64,000 bases of DNA from Heliocidaris tuberculata (GCA_025618425.1 CM046847.1:8111033-8175032), one strand, 5' to 3'; positions 22,401 through 34,798 are shown, counted from the stretch's first letter. Translations and numbers: made by a program. Notes: generated by a model from the letters alone, not told the origin.

Positions 22401-25400
22401 GCAGGCCGAGGGGCTGGGGGCTGCAGCCCCCCCCAACAAAATTTTGAAAGTGGTGACATTCGGGCAACCACTATCTCATATTCGGGCAGCCAACTGCCCA
22501 AAAATTATTCTCGTATTCAATTAAGAAGGAAGGAGCCCAAATATCTGATTTCTGTAATATTCACTTCAAAAAGGGTCAAAAAATTTTTCTACCTCAGTTT
22601 GCTTGCTCGCAAAAATTTAGAAACTCAAAAATCAAAAATGTAATCATCATATTCATACCATCATTATCATCATCACCATCAACAACATGGATTCATCATC
22701 ATCTTCAAAATGGTTGTCATTTATCATCCTCAGCATCATCATAACCACCATGATCATTATCCCCAATGGTCAAATACAGCACCATTATATTCACAAGTAT
22801 ACCTAATCTCTGCTATACACTTTTAATACAAGACTTTAAGTTGTGCATTTAGAAACAGAACTTGACTCACCACGCCTAAGGCAGGATGATCGATCTCAGC
22901 ATGGAGAAATATGCGCTGGTGACTATCCTCCTCGTCACTCCTGTTCCTGCAGTCAACAACAAAAGATAATGACCAAGTAACTCATGACTGTGAAATTGTG
23001 CATGGATATGAACAACTTTTTTGGTATCAGCATGAAAATATGTGTGGGTTTGTCCAAACAGTGGGGTCACATTTCATTGTGAAATTTCATCGTAATTTTG
23101 TCAGGAATTTCTTATAAATCATGTTCACAAGGCCTCATTCTTCAGAGCAGTATTATTAGGTTTGCAATAATATTCAGAAACAAATCAAATCCAACCTTTG
23201 AGTAAAAAATACAAAGAAAGACACAGAGAGAAAGAGACTCATCGACAGACAGATGGACTGAGACAAAGAGAAACATACATATACATGGGGGGGGGGGTAG
23301 AAAGAGAGTGAGGAGTGTTGACAAAGAAACAATTTTAGAGGGAGAAATAATATTTTTGAAAAGAAATAGGGGGGGGGGGGGGAGGAGAGAACAAGAAGGA
23401 AATTAAGAGACTGTTAACAGTTAAACATTACATAAAATCTAGCCATTTACCTTGACAACAAAATAAAGTCATGAGAGAGGATGTGGTGCTTCGAGAATAA
23501 AGCCAATCCTTCTTCTGATCTGCCAAGATGTCCTCTCCAGAATGTATTTGCTGGTTGGTAGATGAACTGAAATGAGAGTGGCATAAATCTTGAGAAAGAA
23601 AAAAATAATAAAAGGGAGACCAACAGAAAAGGGAAAGGGGGAAGAGAGACAGGGAGACATTTGGAGAGATGAACCACCACACAGATGGATAGAAGGATAT
23701 ACTGAACGCTGGCAAAGTCTCCAGGAAACTTTAACGAAGGGTAGTCTGTCAGTGGTTGCTAAATTGTCTCACCTACCTGAAGCTATCACTATCACTTCCT
23801 GCCACTGGGTATATTAAAAAAAAAAAAGGATATTCCTTTGAAACGTTCAATCAATTGAGATCATGTGCACCTGGTCCGCATAAATACTAATATTTTTCTT
23901 ATTTTATCCAAAAGAGATAACTGCTGCAAAAAAAAAAAAAAAAAATTCCAATAGAACATTGACAGCAAGGATGGAAAAGTATATACATGCAACACAAAAA
24001 ATTCTGCCCTGTTACCAAAATTCTAAAGGAAATTTGTACAGTAAAAATTTGTGATGCTTATAATCCAGAATTAAAAATTATCTAAGATAACATTTCTTAT
24101 TCTGGCTAGGCTTTTTACCAGAAAAAAATAATGTGAATTCACTCAGTAACAGTCCATGTCACATCTTATGCCCTCTATCATGGTCCTGCCCAAGTATCAA
24201 ACAAAGATATGAGGAGGTACTTTACCTGGTAGTCTTTTAGATGCTCTGCTAGGTGAGAGACTTGTGCAGGACCACACAATGAGCTGTACTGGTAGTCATA
24301 CCGAACCTCCTGTACGCCTATAATGTCACTCTTGGAGTCAAAAAGGAGCTGGACAAAAAATAAACCCAATTTATGTTACATTGTACATGATGTGGTCGAA
24401 TAAAGGAAAAGTTTGTAAAAGCTTCACAGGTTTTCAAACCACATCAATTATCTACCATTTACAGAGTGGTTCTACATTACAGATGTGTACATTTAGCTTT
24501 TAGCACTTATCTTATGTACCATTAAAGGGTACCAATCACTAAAAAACATTTTGCTCTGTATGTTACAGGTTCCATGTCGTTATGCTTCAAATATTACTTT
24601 TATAAAGAAATATTGCAAGTTAATTACACTCTCTACAAGCATAAAAGCGACTTGTGAGTAGACTACTCATACGCGCTCACCAAGATAAGGGCTCGTGCGG
24701 AACCTAAATCGCAGTTCGGTTCCACACGTGCACCTTCATGTTATCCTTTATTTCCTTCAACTGTTGACCTATAAAATGCCAGATAAAGTTCTTTGAGGTT
24801 GATTTTATACTTTCTAGCTGTATACAATTTTTTTTTTTCCAGGTGAATGGTACACTTTAAAGGGTGACTAAATTAGAGAGAAAAAAGGTGCTGTTTCCAT
24901 GTATTTTTGCTTTCAAATCACGAATCTGGCAATTGATTGTCAAAATTATGTCTCGTTTTGGCGAAAAAGGGGGAAAAGTAGAGGTTTTGGGACTGTTCCT
25001 TAAAACTCGTGAGCTGATTGGCTAATTGACGTCACACCCCCAAGTGACGTATGAAGAGTAAGGGGCACAAGATCTGTAGGCTGCGGCAATGTAACATTGT
25101 ACACACAATGCGGTATTTGACCCCTCTGTTCAACGGACAATTTATGAAAAAGGGAAATTAATCAATATAGTCTTAGGAGTGAATAATCATTATCAATATA
25201 TTTTCTACAAGACCAGTGAACACTTTTGCCCCAATATACAGCTCTTGTTTTGTTTTTTTAACTTTTCTTTGAACAATGTTCTCATCCATCTGAGCTTGCC
25301 GAACGATAGTTTTGCATTGGTCTTAAACGCGTACACAGCCGTTTTATGCGTCTGTGCAGTGTACTACACATCTTTAGTACGGCAACTATGTTCCCCCTCG

Positions 25401-28400
25401 TACTAAGCGACTGGTGAACGCTTTTGTTTGGTTTGTTTTTACTCTCGCCTTTTTTTTTCTTCGCTTTACATGTAGTATACGGTACAAGTACTGACTTATA
25501 TTTTTGGCTGAATTCTTCGAGTAACTTAGAGAGATGGATAGTGATCGCGAGTCCGATTTGGAGGACTTTTTTGAGCCAGATACGAACTTTGATTTATCAG
25601 ATGATTTATCGATTCCGAAAGAGAAGAAGCTCAAGTGCAGTGGCAAGGGGAATTCGACCATATATGTTTGAACCCCTCGCAGAAGACGCGCCAGGGCATG
25701 GTGAAGGGGTCGCGGGGGAAGGGGCCGCGGGTGAAGCTGCTGCAGCTGCTGGAGAAGAAAAGTGATCACTGCAAATTGTACTACACTCGCTTGGCCCTTG
25801 CCACTCTGCCCGCGTGAGCATACCTTTGCGACCCACAATTTCCGTAGATTTTCATCTTTAGGAAAATGATGTACGTAGGCTTACATCATCTTTAGGGGTC
25901 TTGCTACAGCCCGCAACTATACACCGATTTGGCATTATTGATGAAATTGTGTCCCAAAATCAAATTTATTGTGAGGAATTAAACACACGAAGATATGCGA
26001 TGCAAATGGTCCATGCGGTGAATGTCATGCTCGGCACCGGGCTGGGCCTGCCAGGGCCTGCGGGCGCGCATGGTATATAGGTTGGTGGAATATTTTCCCT
26101 TACTTCTCGTACGTCACAGATCACGTGATCATGATGTCGCTTCGATGGGTTTTTTTAGGGGCGGGGCTTATGACTATGTAAATCAGCAAAAATGTACTTT
26201 TCAAATGATTATGAAATACGACTGAATGCATAAAAAAGTGTGTGATAGATATTTTTTGGCTCCTGATGACTCCTTCCTACGAAAAATGTGCAATTAATTT
26301 TCTATTTTAGTCACCCTTTAAGTTAAATTCAGGTCTATGTTACTGTAAGACAATTCATTTTCTTCTAATGCTCTGGTTTGGCTTCTCTGATTATACTCTG
26401 TCCTAAGATGTTTAAAAGTTTCTAAAAACTTTTAGTTTTTCATTATTTCAGTTTGATCTGTATCTAAATTTCCTGTCCACATCATATTTCATGAATAGTT
26501 ATGTACATTACACAAGCATAAACTTGATAAGGATACACATGTACCTCCCAGCAAAAGATAACTTTCATGGGACTCCTCCAATATTTTTGCAATATAAATT
26601 ACGATATCTTAGCTGACTAACATATTACAAACACAACCCAAATACACAATTGTAATACTGTTCCAAGAGCTGTTTTAATTGACATTGTTCTTACATACCT
26701 TGCCCATGTGGTCCTTTCTTGGGCAGTAAAACTTTTTATCCTCATCTTCCCTAGGCTTGCCGTTGAAATTCCAAATATTATACGTTGCAAACCTTCCAAA
26801 CGTCTCATCTGTCTTAACACATCCACTACCAGCTCCTCTCTCTTTGTCTCCTTCAGGGTCTGTCCACACATTATGAGAGCTTACATCCTTGCACTCTGAT
26901 TGGTCGAAAGTTTTGGCAACATCCTCAGAGCTGCAGCTTTCTGATTGGTCAATGCAAGTCCCTTTGGAATTGGGATCTGATGCTGACTTACACTTGGAGA
27001 AGGTGTGCGAGTACACATGGAGTTGTTTCTCTCTGTCCTTGTTCACTGTAAATCTGTGATTGTAACTGTCTGGTTCAGATGGCCATGAGAGAGTGAACGT
27101 GTAAGTGATGCCAAGGATTGCCTGCCTGTTCTGGACTTGAAGACCACTTAATCCCTGGGACACTTCCTCAAAGATGAAAGGGTTGATGCCATCTTCTGTA
27201 TAGTGTAGTTTCTGGAGTGGAGTATGGAAGCAATGTAGAAACAGAACCTCTCAACAGATTTTATGAAATAGTGAGAGTACCTGACAGGGGATAAACCTAT
27301 CACAGATGAATGATGAGAATTACCAAGACAAAATTTTGTCTGCATGGATAGGAAGTCTGTGATCAATTATGTGTAAGAATATAATTTCCATATATACTAT
27401 TCAGAGAGCTGAACATGGAAGTGTTCAGCTGCCATGCACATGTACTGGGTGCCACCAAGTATGCGAAATAATACCAAGAGTTCAAATATTCCTGCTTTAG
27501 TTCAGGGATGGCCAAGCACCTGTCTGATTACATAAGACATTGAATCATCTAAAAAGTATTGTTATGCTCTTGGATGGGCCGCAGCTATGGTACGAAGAAC
27601 TACAGTGCTCAGGGAAACCATGAAAACCGGTCTATACACATGTAATTTTGCAATTACTTCATACACAATACTTACTAATTTCTTAGGCTCTAGGACCTGC
27701 CATGGTATAACTTCACCTTGCTGATTCAATGGCATGGATTTTGGATGTCTCTTGAAAGCATATTCTGCTGCAAACTGAATCATAACATATGGGCATGAAA
27801 AATTACCATTTTAATATAAGAGTGATGATCCAAATTCAATAATCAAAATGATTCTACAGCAGCATTTGGAATATTTAATGACAAAGAGATTAGAGGACAA
27901 TCAGGGACTAGACTTACGATGTATCTTGTCGAAGGCCTGAAAACAGACCCCCCCCCCTCAAAAAAAACAACAAGAACAACAAACAAACATGCTATTTATC
28001 CAAGGAGTAATCTCACAAAAATCCACACTTTAAAGATTTCATTCAAATTTTGCACATACATATTATAGAGATAACACTTCAAATGAATTGCAATGCTGTG
28101 TATGAAAGAAGTGCAAGTTGTCCTGATTTCTCATTGAATTGTTCATACCATTTCTACACATTGTTTACTTTTTCTCACGTACGTGTAAAGACTGGAACAG
28201 ACTACCGGACAACATCATTAATATTACTTCCCTTGACACTTTTAAGACCCAAACATTGAAGCATATCAAACAGAGATCGTTCTAGTCCATGGTCACTAGA
28301 CCCTCATCGAGTCATCCGTGTCTCTACATGGACTAGCAAGTCTGTTGACAAGTACGAGTACCGAAGACGAAGAAGAAGAAGAAATATGCGTGGATCTATT

Positions 28401-29781
28401 ATAATGATACGATACCTAACAGACAAACATTTACATTGATATGGGCTATTCCGTTATTTCCGTATAGTGTTACCCCAGTGTTACCTTTGCAGCTGCTACA
28501 ATATCGGTATCATCTGTTGGCAAGGAAACAAGATTATTGAGTATTCCTCCATAGGCAAGGTTATTGCTACTTGTGCTGTCCATTTCTGTAAAAATAATGG
28601 GAGGGATAAAGTCTGAAGTTACGGTTTACATTGACAAAAAGCTTGTGCGCCATCGCATGTGGACGAGTGATTTTGAGTCTTTTTAAGTTTTTAATCGACC
28701 CTACAACTGGGGGAAAACTTCTTTTTTTCCCCATCACACTTGTCAAATCCTCATGATCATTATAGCTTTTGAACAATGTGAAAGATTATTTTCAAAATAT
28801 TTAGGTAGATCTACAAATTTTCATCTCACCTTGTTCCGTTTTGAAACAAATGGCGGCGGCACTCCCTGCCCTTAACTCTGGAGTTACATAAAATAATTGC
28901 CAACTAAGTTAAGTCTAAGCAACATATTTTCTAAATTGGTCATGACTTTTTTTTTTTTTTTTTAAAGTATAAAACTAACGTTAGAGTCTGCTTTCCTATG
29001 GCTATGCCATATCATATGGTAGTAAGTAAATTGAGTAAATATATTTCAAACAAGAGGAAAACGCTGCCAATGTTATTCTTGCATTCTGCTGGATACCGCA
29101 CTTTAGCCTTTACTTTTACTAACTTTTATTTGGTTTGGTCCACACGAGGCATATGGCAAGGGGTCCTAAAGCTACGCACCCCGCAAATACGCGCAATGCG
29201 TCGCATTCGAAGCGCCAAACTTTTGGTGTAACTGAGCAATGAAAATATCATTTACAATTGCCAAAAAGAATGCGTAATTTTCCTTTTTGGTGATATTATC
29301 ACTATTTGGAAATTGGGGTAACATTCACATCTTTCAGCACCACAATCAAGATTTGCATTCATTTATTACGTGTGCGCAGCTTTAAAACCCTTTCATTTTG
29401 TCGAACAAAATTTGACACTACTGCATCGTTATCGACTCAAAAATTAATGTTATTGACATTCGTCGGGCGTAATCTTTTCAGCGATTTAACTTCAAAATAT
29501 GTAGCATCAAGGTATATAAAAGAAATGTGCATCAACCACTGAATAAAATGACTTTTCAGCCGCTGGAAACAAAGTGCGTAGCTTTAACGTTAGGTCCCCT
29601 CATCATACACCTCACCACGATTTTTAGCGGAAAGACCGGGCACACATCGCCCGAGCTACTGGCGGTGTATGAAGGAGGAAATACGTAAATACTCACCTCC
29701 GGGTTCTAGCATGTATATTTTCAAGCTCAAGTGCACAAAAATGAAAATCATACACAAGCAGAATATCTGCCAGTTCCACAT
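19404..29781 (-). CDS. type II membrane protein with endonuclease/exonuclease/phosphatase (EEP) domain
   Basis: Eleven exons: 29781-29697, 28585-28485, 27774-27676, 27211-26699, 24348-24226, 23566-23451, 22946-22871, 22125-21980, 21083-21000, 20154-20067, 19544-19404. All junctions are GT-AG, all phases agree, and the total is 1572 nt (523 residues). Residues 3-24 (WNWQIFCLCMIFIFVHLSL) form a signal anchor. Residues 29-230 are an unrecognised lumenal or extracellular region with an acidic, Cys-containing stretch. The EEP fold follows with every expected catalytic motif: TYNIWNFN (Asn240), GVQEVR (Glu280), FVSHLS (His378), LLGDLNAEP (Asp409, Asn411), KRIDYVYV (about 476-483) and SDH (Asp509, His510). 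The family comprises Mg-dependent phosphodiesterases such as nucleases, sphingomyelinases and inositol-phosphate phosphatases. The substrate cannot be assigned here, but topology puts the active site in the lumen or outside the cell. Confidence 0.9.
22225..22760. repeat. imperfect CAT/ATC-rich repeats
   Basis: Two runs of CAT/ATC trinucleotide-rich DNA (about 22225-22385 and 22640-22760) lie in an intron of the EEP gene. They flank a unique block with a ggggctgcagcccccc palindrome, probably a small DNA-transposon fragment. Confidence 0.7.
24526..24856. mobile_element. 331-bp TTAA-flanked MITE (Kolobok-like)
   Basis: Bounded by TTAA at 24522-24525 and 24857-24860. The left end is AGGGTACCAATCAC and the right end reversed is AGTGTACCATTCACC, so the termini are imperfect inverted repeats. 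A related copy sits at about 44815-45176, sharing the words ttttgct, ggtt(c/t)catg and gacttgtga(g/a)tagact. It abuts the larger element at 24861 and shares its TTAA. Confidence 0.65.
25534..25765 (+). pseudogene. acidic N-terminus plus PYMFEP motif fragment (P2X7-tail-like), frameshifted
   Basis: An ATG at 25534 opens an acidic frame (MDSDRESDLEDFFEP) of 45 codons ending in TGA at 25669. The adjacent +1 frame continues with GIRPYMFEP and a Gly/Ala/Glu-rich run to 25763. The PYxFEP motif recalls the start of the P2X7-type C-terminal domain found in many animal proteins. One frameshift in the Lys/Ser stretch near 25630-25650 would join the two parts. It overlaps the antisense THAP remnant, so at most one of them was functional in its present form. 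The assignment is tentative. Confidence 0.35.
25745..25935 (-). pseudogene. THAP zinc-finger domain, broken by frameshifts
   Basis: An ATG at 25935 begins MPNRCIVAGCSKTP, with the C-x4-C pair of a THAP finger. The next part, HHFPKDENLRKLW, is in another frame. A third frame gives RAEWQGPSECSTICSDHF, containing the C-x2-H pair. Order, spacing and the FP...W and CSDHF signatures are those of a THAP DNA-binding domain, so at least two indels have broken it. It lies inside the TTAA element and probably belonged to its transposase or accessory protein. Confidence 0.75.
28060..28385 (+). mobile_element. 3' end of a non-LTR retrotransposon (LINE)
   Basis: A frame at about 28180-28285 reads KDWNRLPDNIINITSLDTFK and ends at TAG (28284). 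The WNxLP...SL..FK pattern is the usual C-terminus of jockey/CR1/L2-type polyproteins. About 95 bp of 3' UTR and a GAAGAAGAAGAA tail follow, ending near 28382. It is inserted antisense in intron 2 of the EEP gene and is truncated. Confidence 0.65.
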
Positions 29782-30184
29782 AACTCTGTCAGCTTCCGTC
29801 GTCTGATCATATCAGAAACAAACACACCCAATATCTATATACAGAAACCGAAAAATCCATACCTGCTGGGATGGGATTTCGGAAATTTGCGTGTCCAAAT
29901 TTAGCCTTTATCCCAGGAATAGGTAACATGTTTTTTTGGAGGGGGGGGGGGGGGGGGGGGGGGGCTAGGGCTAAAAGAGAAAGACGGGAGAAAATAAAAA
30001 AATAAAGAATACAAAGGGGCACCAACACCGGTATCAATTTTTCATATGGTTTTGTCTCGATCTTGTGTGTAACTAACTTCGCATAAGCGTGGGGGGGGGG
30101 GGGGGGGGGGTGGGTGGGGGGGGGGTATAGAGAATCTTGCCGAAATTAAAGAATGCGTACTTAAAACAAAAAGTACGAAGGGGC

Positions 30185-30216
<32 letters not shown>

Positions 30217-30437
30217 CGGCCTACTTCTAGCTGCCATTTATACTGGTATCACTTTGTCAAATATTTGTCTCGATCTTATTTATTACGAACATACACTATA
30301 TAGACGGTAAAATGTAGAGGGGGGGGGGGGGGTGGGGCTCAGGGGGAAATTGTGAAAAAACCAAATAGATCTCAAGTGAATAAAAGATCGATTGACTCCA
30401 GATCATAATAAATATTATGAAGAAAGATCCCCCATGC

Positions 30438-30485
<48 letters not shown>

Positions 30486-31070
30486 CTTTCTACGTGTGAC
30501 AGTATCCCTTTTGTATGGGCCTACTAAAGGTTGTTCCCCAGATCATGCAAAAGTGCCACTTTAATTCATCTAATATAGAATGTCAAATCTAGGCCTAACG
30601 GTTTCAGCTCAAATATTTTCATTATTAACAATTCACCTTTCCTGTTCTACATTTTATCCCACAATTTTTCACAAACCATACTGCCGATCATATCTGGTTT
30701 TCAAGTTAATTTCGCATTTGGCTGCCACATGCACATTAAACGATCCATTTATCTTAGATTATAATAAACATATGTGTATACTATACTACTTGACTCAACA
30801 AACAAAAAAAGGGGGGGCGTTTTTCTAAAAGTATACAGTGATATATCGCCTAACCCTCCTCATCTGCTTCATCTGTATCGTTTTGTATTAATTATTGTGT
30901 ACCATACTACTTCTTCATAATAATTATCCACTATTTTACTGGCCAGCGAATATACGTCCTACAACGTATTCTTAATGCTTAGCTTTGAAGGAGAAGGCGC
31001 GATGATGAGATACTAATCCTTCCTATTCATTCTCTTTCCCGGCCCCGTAGACTGCGACCGTCATCCTTGT
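29782..31070. other. intergenic, low-complexity rich
   Basis: This should contain the 5' UTR and promoter of the EEP gene, but no core promoter motif is clear. It is rich in homopolymers: G-runs near 29941-29963, 30090-30125 and 30320-30333, an AT run at 30189-30208 and a CT run. No gene is supported. Confidence 0.5.
30440..30482. repeat. (CT)n microsatellite
   Basis: About 21 uninterrupted CT dinucleotides. Confidence 0.97.
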
Positions 31071-31225
31071 TCGATGCCGCTCTAATCCCTTTGACCTCGC
31101 CGCGTCATCATACTTTTAGCCAATCAGGTGCGAGAGCTCAAATGAACAAAGCAACTGACCTATACAATAGATGAAAAGTACCACAATTAATCACTGACTA
31201 CTTGTTTACTAATAGTTATAAAAAT
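31071..31225 (+). promoter_or_regulatory. promoter-like module, copy A
   Basis: The module reads TTTGACCTCGCCGCGTCATC, then an AGCCAATCA CCAAT box (31118-31126), then ACAATAGATGAAAAGTA, a TACTTGTTTACTAATAG stretch and a TATA-like TATAAAAATAG near 31216. The same order recurs six more times up to 39.3 kb. Here no recognisable gene follows; CT-rich DNA and a MITE lie downstream instead. Confidence 0.55.
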
Positions 31226-31831
31226 AGACAGGATTTTGTTGTTTAGCACACCTGATGCATGAAATATGTTTGACTTGCTATTCAAATATTGCTCAGAATT
31301 AATTACGAATGATTCAACTTATTACTCATAACTTATTGTTTGATTTATACTTACTTTGGTAATCTTGGTCAATATTAATGCACAGTCATTTGATTGTTTA
31401 TTATTATTTTACATTGGCATTTACCGTGGATGTATTCTCCTGAATTGGAAAAGAATTTCAATTTAGATTTTAGCTGCGAATATTTTCATATTGAACAAAC
31501 CATTTAAAATCAATTCAAATCATTTACATGTATACCGGTACAGTATGTTGAAAATATTTCATTTTAGTATATTAATCATCCTTTCTCCTTCATATATTAA
31601 ATGCGTATTTTAATCTAATCTCCTTCTCTCACTTTCTTTCTGTCACCTTTGCCCCTCTCTTCGATGAAACCCTGTCTTTACCTCTCTTTCCCTATCTCTC
31701 TTTCCTTCTTGTGACGGTATAGATAATCATTCTGTCCTCTTATAATCAATATTAATTTTGATCACATTTGTTGCTCTCATCTTTTTCAACATAACTCCCT
31801 GGATTTCAAGAGTTTCCATTTATTTTTATTT

Positions 31832-32095
31832 GGCCCGTATTCTCGAAAGGTGCCTAACCCTGGAACTAAATTCAAATAAACAAACAAACAAAGAACAACC
31901 AAAAAAAAAAAAACAACCAAAAAAACCCCTCTCGGTAGAATTAATTTCTTATGCTCATTTCATGCCAGAAAATAATTTGTTTTCTTTATTTTGTTACATA
32001 AATAAAGTAATTTATAAGGGACTTAGGGGTCGACGAAAGGCCTTCCATAAATCAGTGGCCTGGCTGAACTTAGGCCACTTTCGAGAATACGGGCC
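31832..32095. mobile_element. 264-bp MITE with GGCCCGTATTCTCGAAAG termini
   Basis: Left GGCCCGTATTCTCGAAAGG and right CTTTCGAGAATACGGGCC are inverted repeats, extended by gtgcctaa/ttaggccac. The interior is AT-rich with A-runs. The flanking TATT-like sequences may be an imperfect target duplication. Confidence 0.75.
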
Positions 32096-32660
32096 TATTC
32101 TTCACCAAATTCAGGTTAACAGTTTTCAGTAATACCTCGATGTGATTTATGATTTCTAGTCTATTCTATTTCCTTTCATCTATTCTCAAAAGATCCTCTT
32201 CATTAATTTTGTAATCAGAATAATAATGCATGATATTCTTGGAGTAATTCTCATTAATCATGGTTCATAAATAATAGCTCTATCCAGTTCTATATTTTAT
32301 ATACTTTGGTACTTTGGATATACTCTTGCATTCACAAAAAAAAAAAAAAAAAAAATGCAAACGCATGAAAACAATTATTCGGTATCATAATCGTAAATCT
32401 AAAAGACACAACAGTATTTCACTTGTCATTTGTTATGTTTTGTTTTTCTTAACGTTTTTTTGTTCAAACCTCTAGATTTTTCGTCATAGCTCAATATGAT
32501 TTTACAATAAGTGTTTCGTTAGAAAACACACTTTATTATATGCAAAGTAAATTGTTTTAAAGTGGGAGACATTAGGCAGAGAAACAGAAATCCTTGTTTT
32601 ATTTCTATAGTACTCTCCATTCACTCTTCACCGCCATTCGAGGCTGCTTCTGTTGTTCTA

Positions 32661-32812
32661 TGCCTCTCTAATACTTTGGCCTCGCCGAGTCATCCAGTTT
32701 CAGTCAATCAGGCGCGAGAGTCCGACAATCGGACAAAAGAACTGGCCTAAACAATAGATGAAAAGGACCGCGGTTAATCACCGATTATAGACTTATACTT
32801 GTTTATGATTAA
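32661..32812 (+). promoter_or_regulatory. promoter-like module, copy B (diverged)
   Basis: It keeps TTTGGCCTCGCCGAGTCATC, a decayed AGTCAATCA in place of the CCAAT box, GGACAAAAGAACTGGCCTAAA, ACAATAGATGAAAAG and TACTTGTTTA. It has no TATA-like box at the usual place and no gene behind it. Confidence 0.5.
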
Positions 32813-33785
32813 AGTACATTTGCTCTATAGCCAGTTTGTTGTTTTGCAAAATTATAGTTTATTCATAGAAATTGTACTTGGCATATGATCACTTCTAACA
32901 TGGCTAAGGCTATACAATGTCATGTTAAAATTGAATCATTTCTAGTAATTATCGTCTTTCCACCTCAAATCATCTCTCTCTCGCTCTCTATTTCTTCCTC
33001 TTCTTTCTCTTCACTCCCTAACTTTTAATATGTACTTAATACATTCAACCACGTATCTCACTTTTTTTTCTCTCTCTCTCTCTCTCTCACACACACTCAC
33101 AAACCCTTTCTCTCCCTCTCTTCGAGCTAACTCTCTGTCTTTCTCTTATCGACCTTTCTGTCTGTATCTCCCTTTCTCCTGTCCTCTATTATGATATGTT
33201 ACGGTATGTTTATTTTCTTGTAATCACCATTATGAAATACTTTCTTTTCACAAGATGCACGTTCATCTCTATTTCGCTTTCAGTGAGTGATTTGATATTT
33301 CGGTCCATCTATTTCTATAAAAATATAACCTACTCATTTTCTCAGAATAGTCACCCCAAAGTAGGCGTGATATTCTTGCAATAATTTTCAGTAACACCGA
33401 TTCTTAATATAATTCTGCTAATATATATCTGCTTTTGAGGAACACATTACAATCACAGGGATCAACTCTACTCTGAACAAGTTTGTTTGTAAACGCACGA
33501 AAATAATTATTCGTTAGTATAATCACGTGCATCTTTGAGATCAGTATCTCTCAATATTCTTATACCGTTTGATTTGTTTGTTTCTTTCTTGAATTTTCTC
33601 CTGTCCACAACTCGGCATTTTGGGGTCATATCTCCAAAAGATGAAGAAGAAGACAAATATATGTTTTGTTGGATATCGCTCCATATAATATGTGAACAGT
33701 AAGATGGTGTATAATAAGAGACCGCGGGGAGTGAAGTCCCCCCTCTGCATGTATTTCAGTAGTGTTTGTGTTGTTCAATAACAAC

Positions 33786-33935
33786 GCTGTAATCCCTTTG
33801 ACCTCGCCGCGTCATCATACTTTCAGCCAATCACGTGCGAGAGTCCAAGCTGACAAAAGAACTGGTGTAAACAATAGATGAAAAGTAGATCGATTAATCA
33901 CTGGCTACTTGTTAACTAATAAGTTATAAAAATAG
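33786..33935 (+). promoter_or_regulatory. promoter-like module, copy C
   Basis: TTTGACCTCGCCGCGTCATC, AGCCAATCACG, GACAAAAGAACTGG, ACAATAGATGAAAAGTA, TACTTGTTAACTAATAAG and TATAAAAATAG (about 33925) occur in the same order as in copy A. No gene follows before copy D. Confidence 0.55.
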
Positions 33936-34245
33936 AAATGCAGTTCGATGATTAATGTATGCTTTATGCACAAAATGTTTGACTTTGAAAACAATTCATG
34001 TATGTTCAAACACGTCAAAAGAATTAATTTGAGAAATTGATATTTCCTCACTTTTTCAAACTGGAAGTAACCATTTTCATTTCTCTTTCGCTCTCGCTCT
34101 CTTCACTCCCAATATTTTTCATTTAATCCCTTCTCTCAATTTCTCTCTGTCTCTCTTCCACTCTCTTTGATATAGAACGTCTGTCTTTCTTATCTCCATC
34201 GCTCTATCTGTATTTCTCTTTCTCTTGTGTTATTTTGGGTCTTGG

Positions 34246-34386
34246 CCCCGTTTCATAAAACTTGTTATCAGTAACAACTGCTACATTTCTATGCCGAAAT
34301 TATTGCCCTCAGTCAATCAGATGCAAGGATCTCAGTAGCTTATAACAGCTTATTGCAACTTGTTATTGATAATAAGTTTTATAAAA
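34246..34386. mobile_element. MITE related to 1583-1740
   Basis: The left end (ggccccgtttcataaaacttgtta) and right end (ttgttattgataataagttttataaaac) are inverted relatives. The interior shares 'cagtcaatcagatgcaag' with the element at 1583. The right terminus is decayed. Confidence 0.55.
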
Positions 34387-34798
34387 CATCGTGCATGATA
34401 TTCTTGCAATAATTTTCAGAAACCATATTTCTTAATAGCTCTATAGAAGCTAGTTCCGTTTATAAACTTTCTTTAGTATACAATGCTTGATTCACAGTGA
34501 TTAACCATATTCTGAATATGTTTGTTTTCAAACGATCGTAGAATAGTATTTGAAATCATTATCATGTGCATCTTCAAGATAGATATTTCACGCACCGTTT
34601 GTTTTTATTTTTCTTTAAATTCTTTCAGTCCACAACGCTGAATTTTGCGTCATACCTCAAAACAAAAATTGATTAAAAAATTTGTGCAGTACGTGTTTCG
34701 ATAGATATTACACCATAATGTGAACAGCAAAATAGTTTATATTGGGGGACATTGGCATTGAATAGAACGCCCCCTCTGTATTTCGGCACTCTGTTATT

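Larger units (their letters stand above)
24861..26317. mobile_element. 1.46-kb TTAA-flanked element, Kolobok superfamily candidate
   Basis: The left end is TTAA|AGGGTGACTAAA and the right end is TTTAGTCACCCT|TTAA: exact 12-bp inverted termini with a TTAA target duplication. Kolobok elements combine TTAA targets, AGG-type termini and a THAP-domain protein, and a broken THAP gene lies inside (25745-25935). piggyBac also uses TTAA but carries no THAP domain. No transposase catalytic region is seen. The element sits in intron 4 of the EEP gene. Confidence 0.7.
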
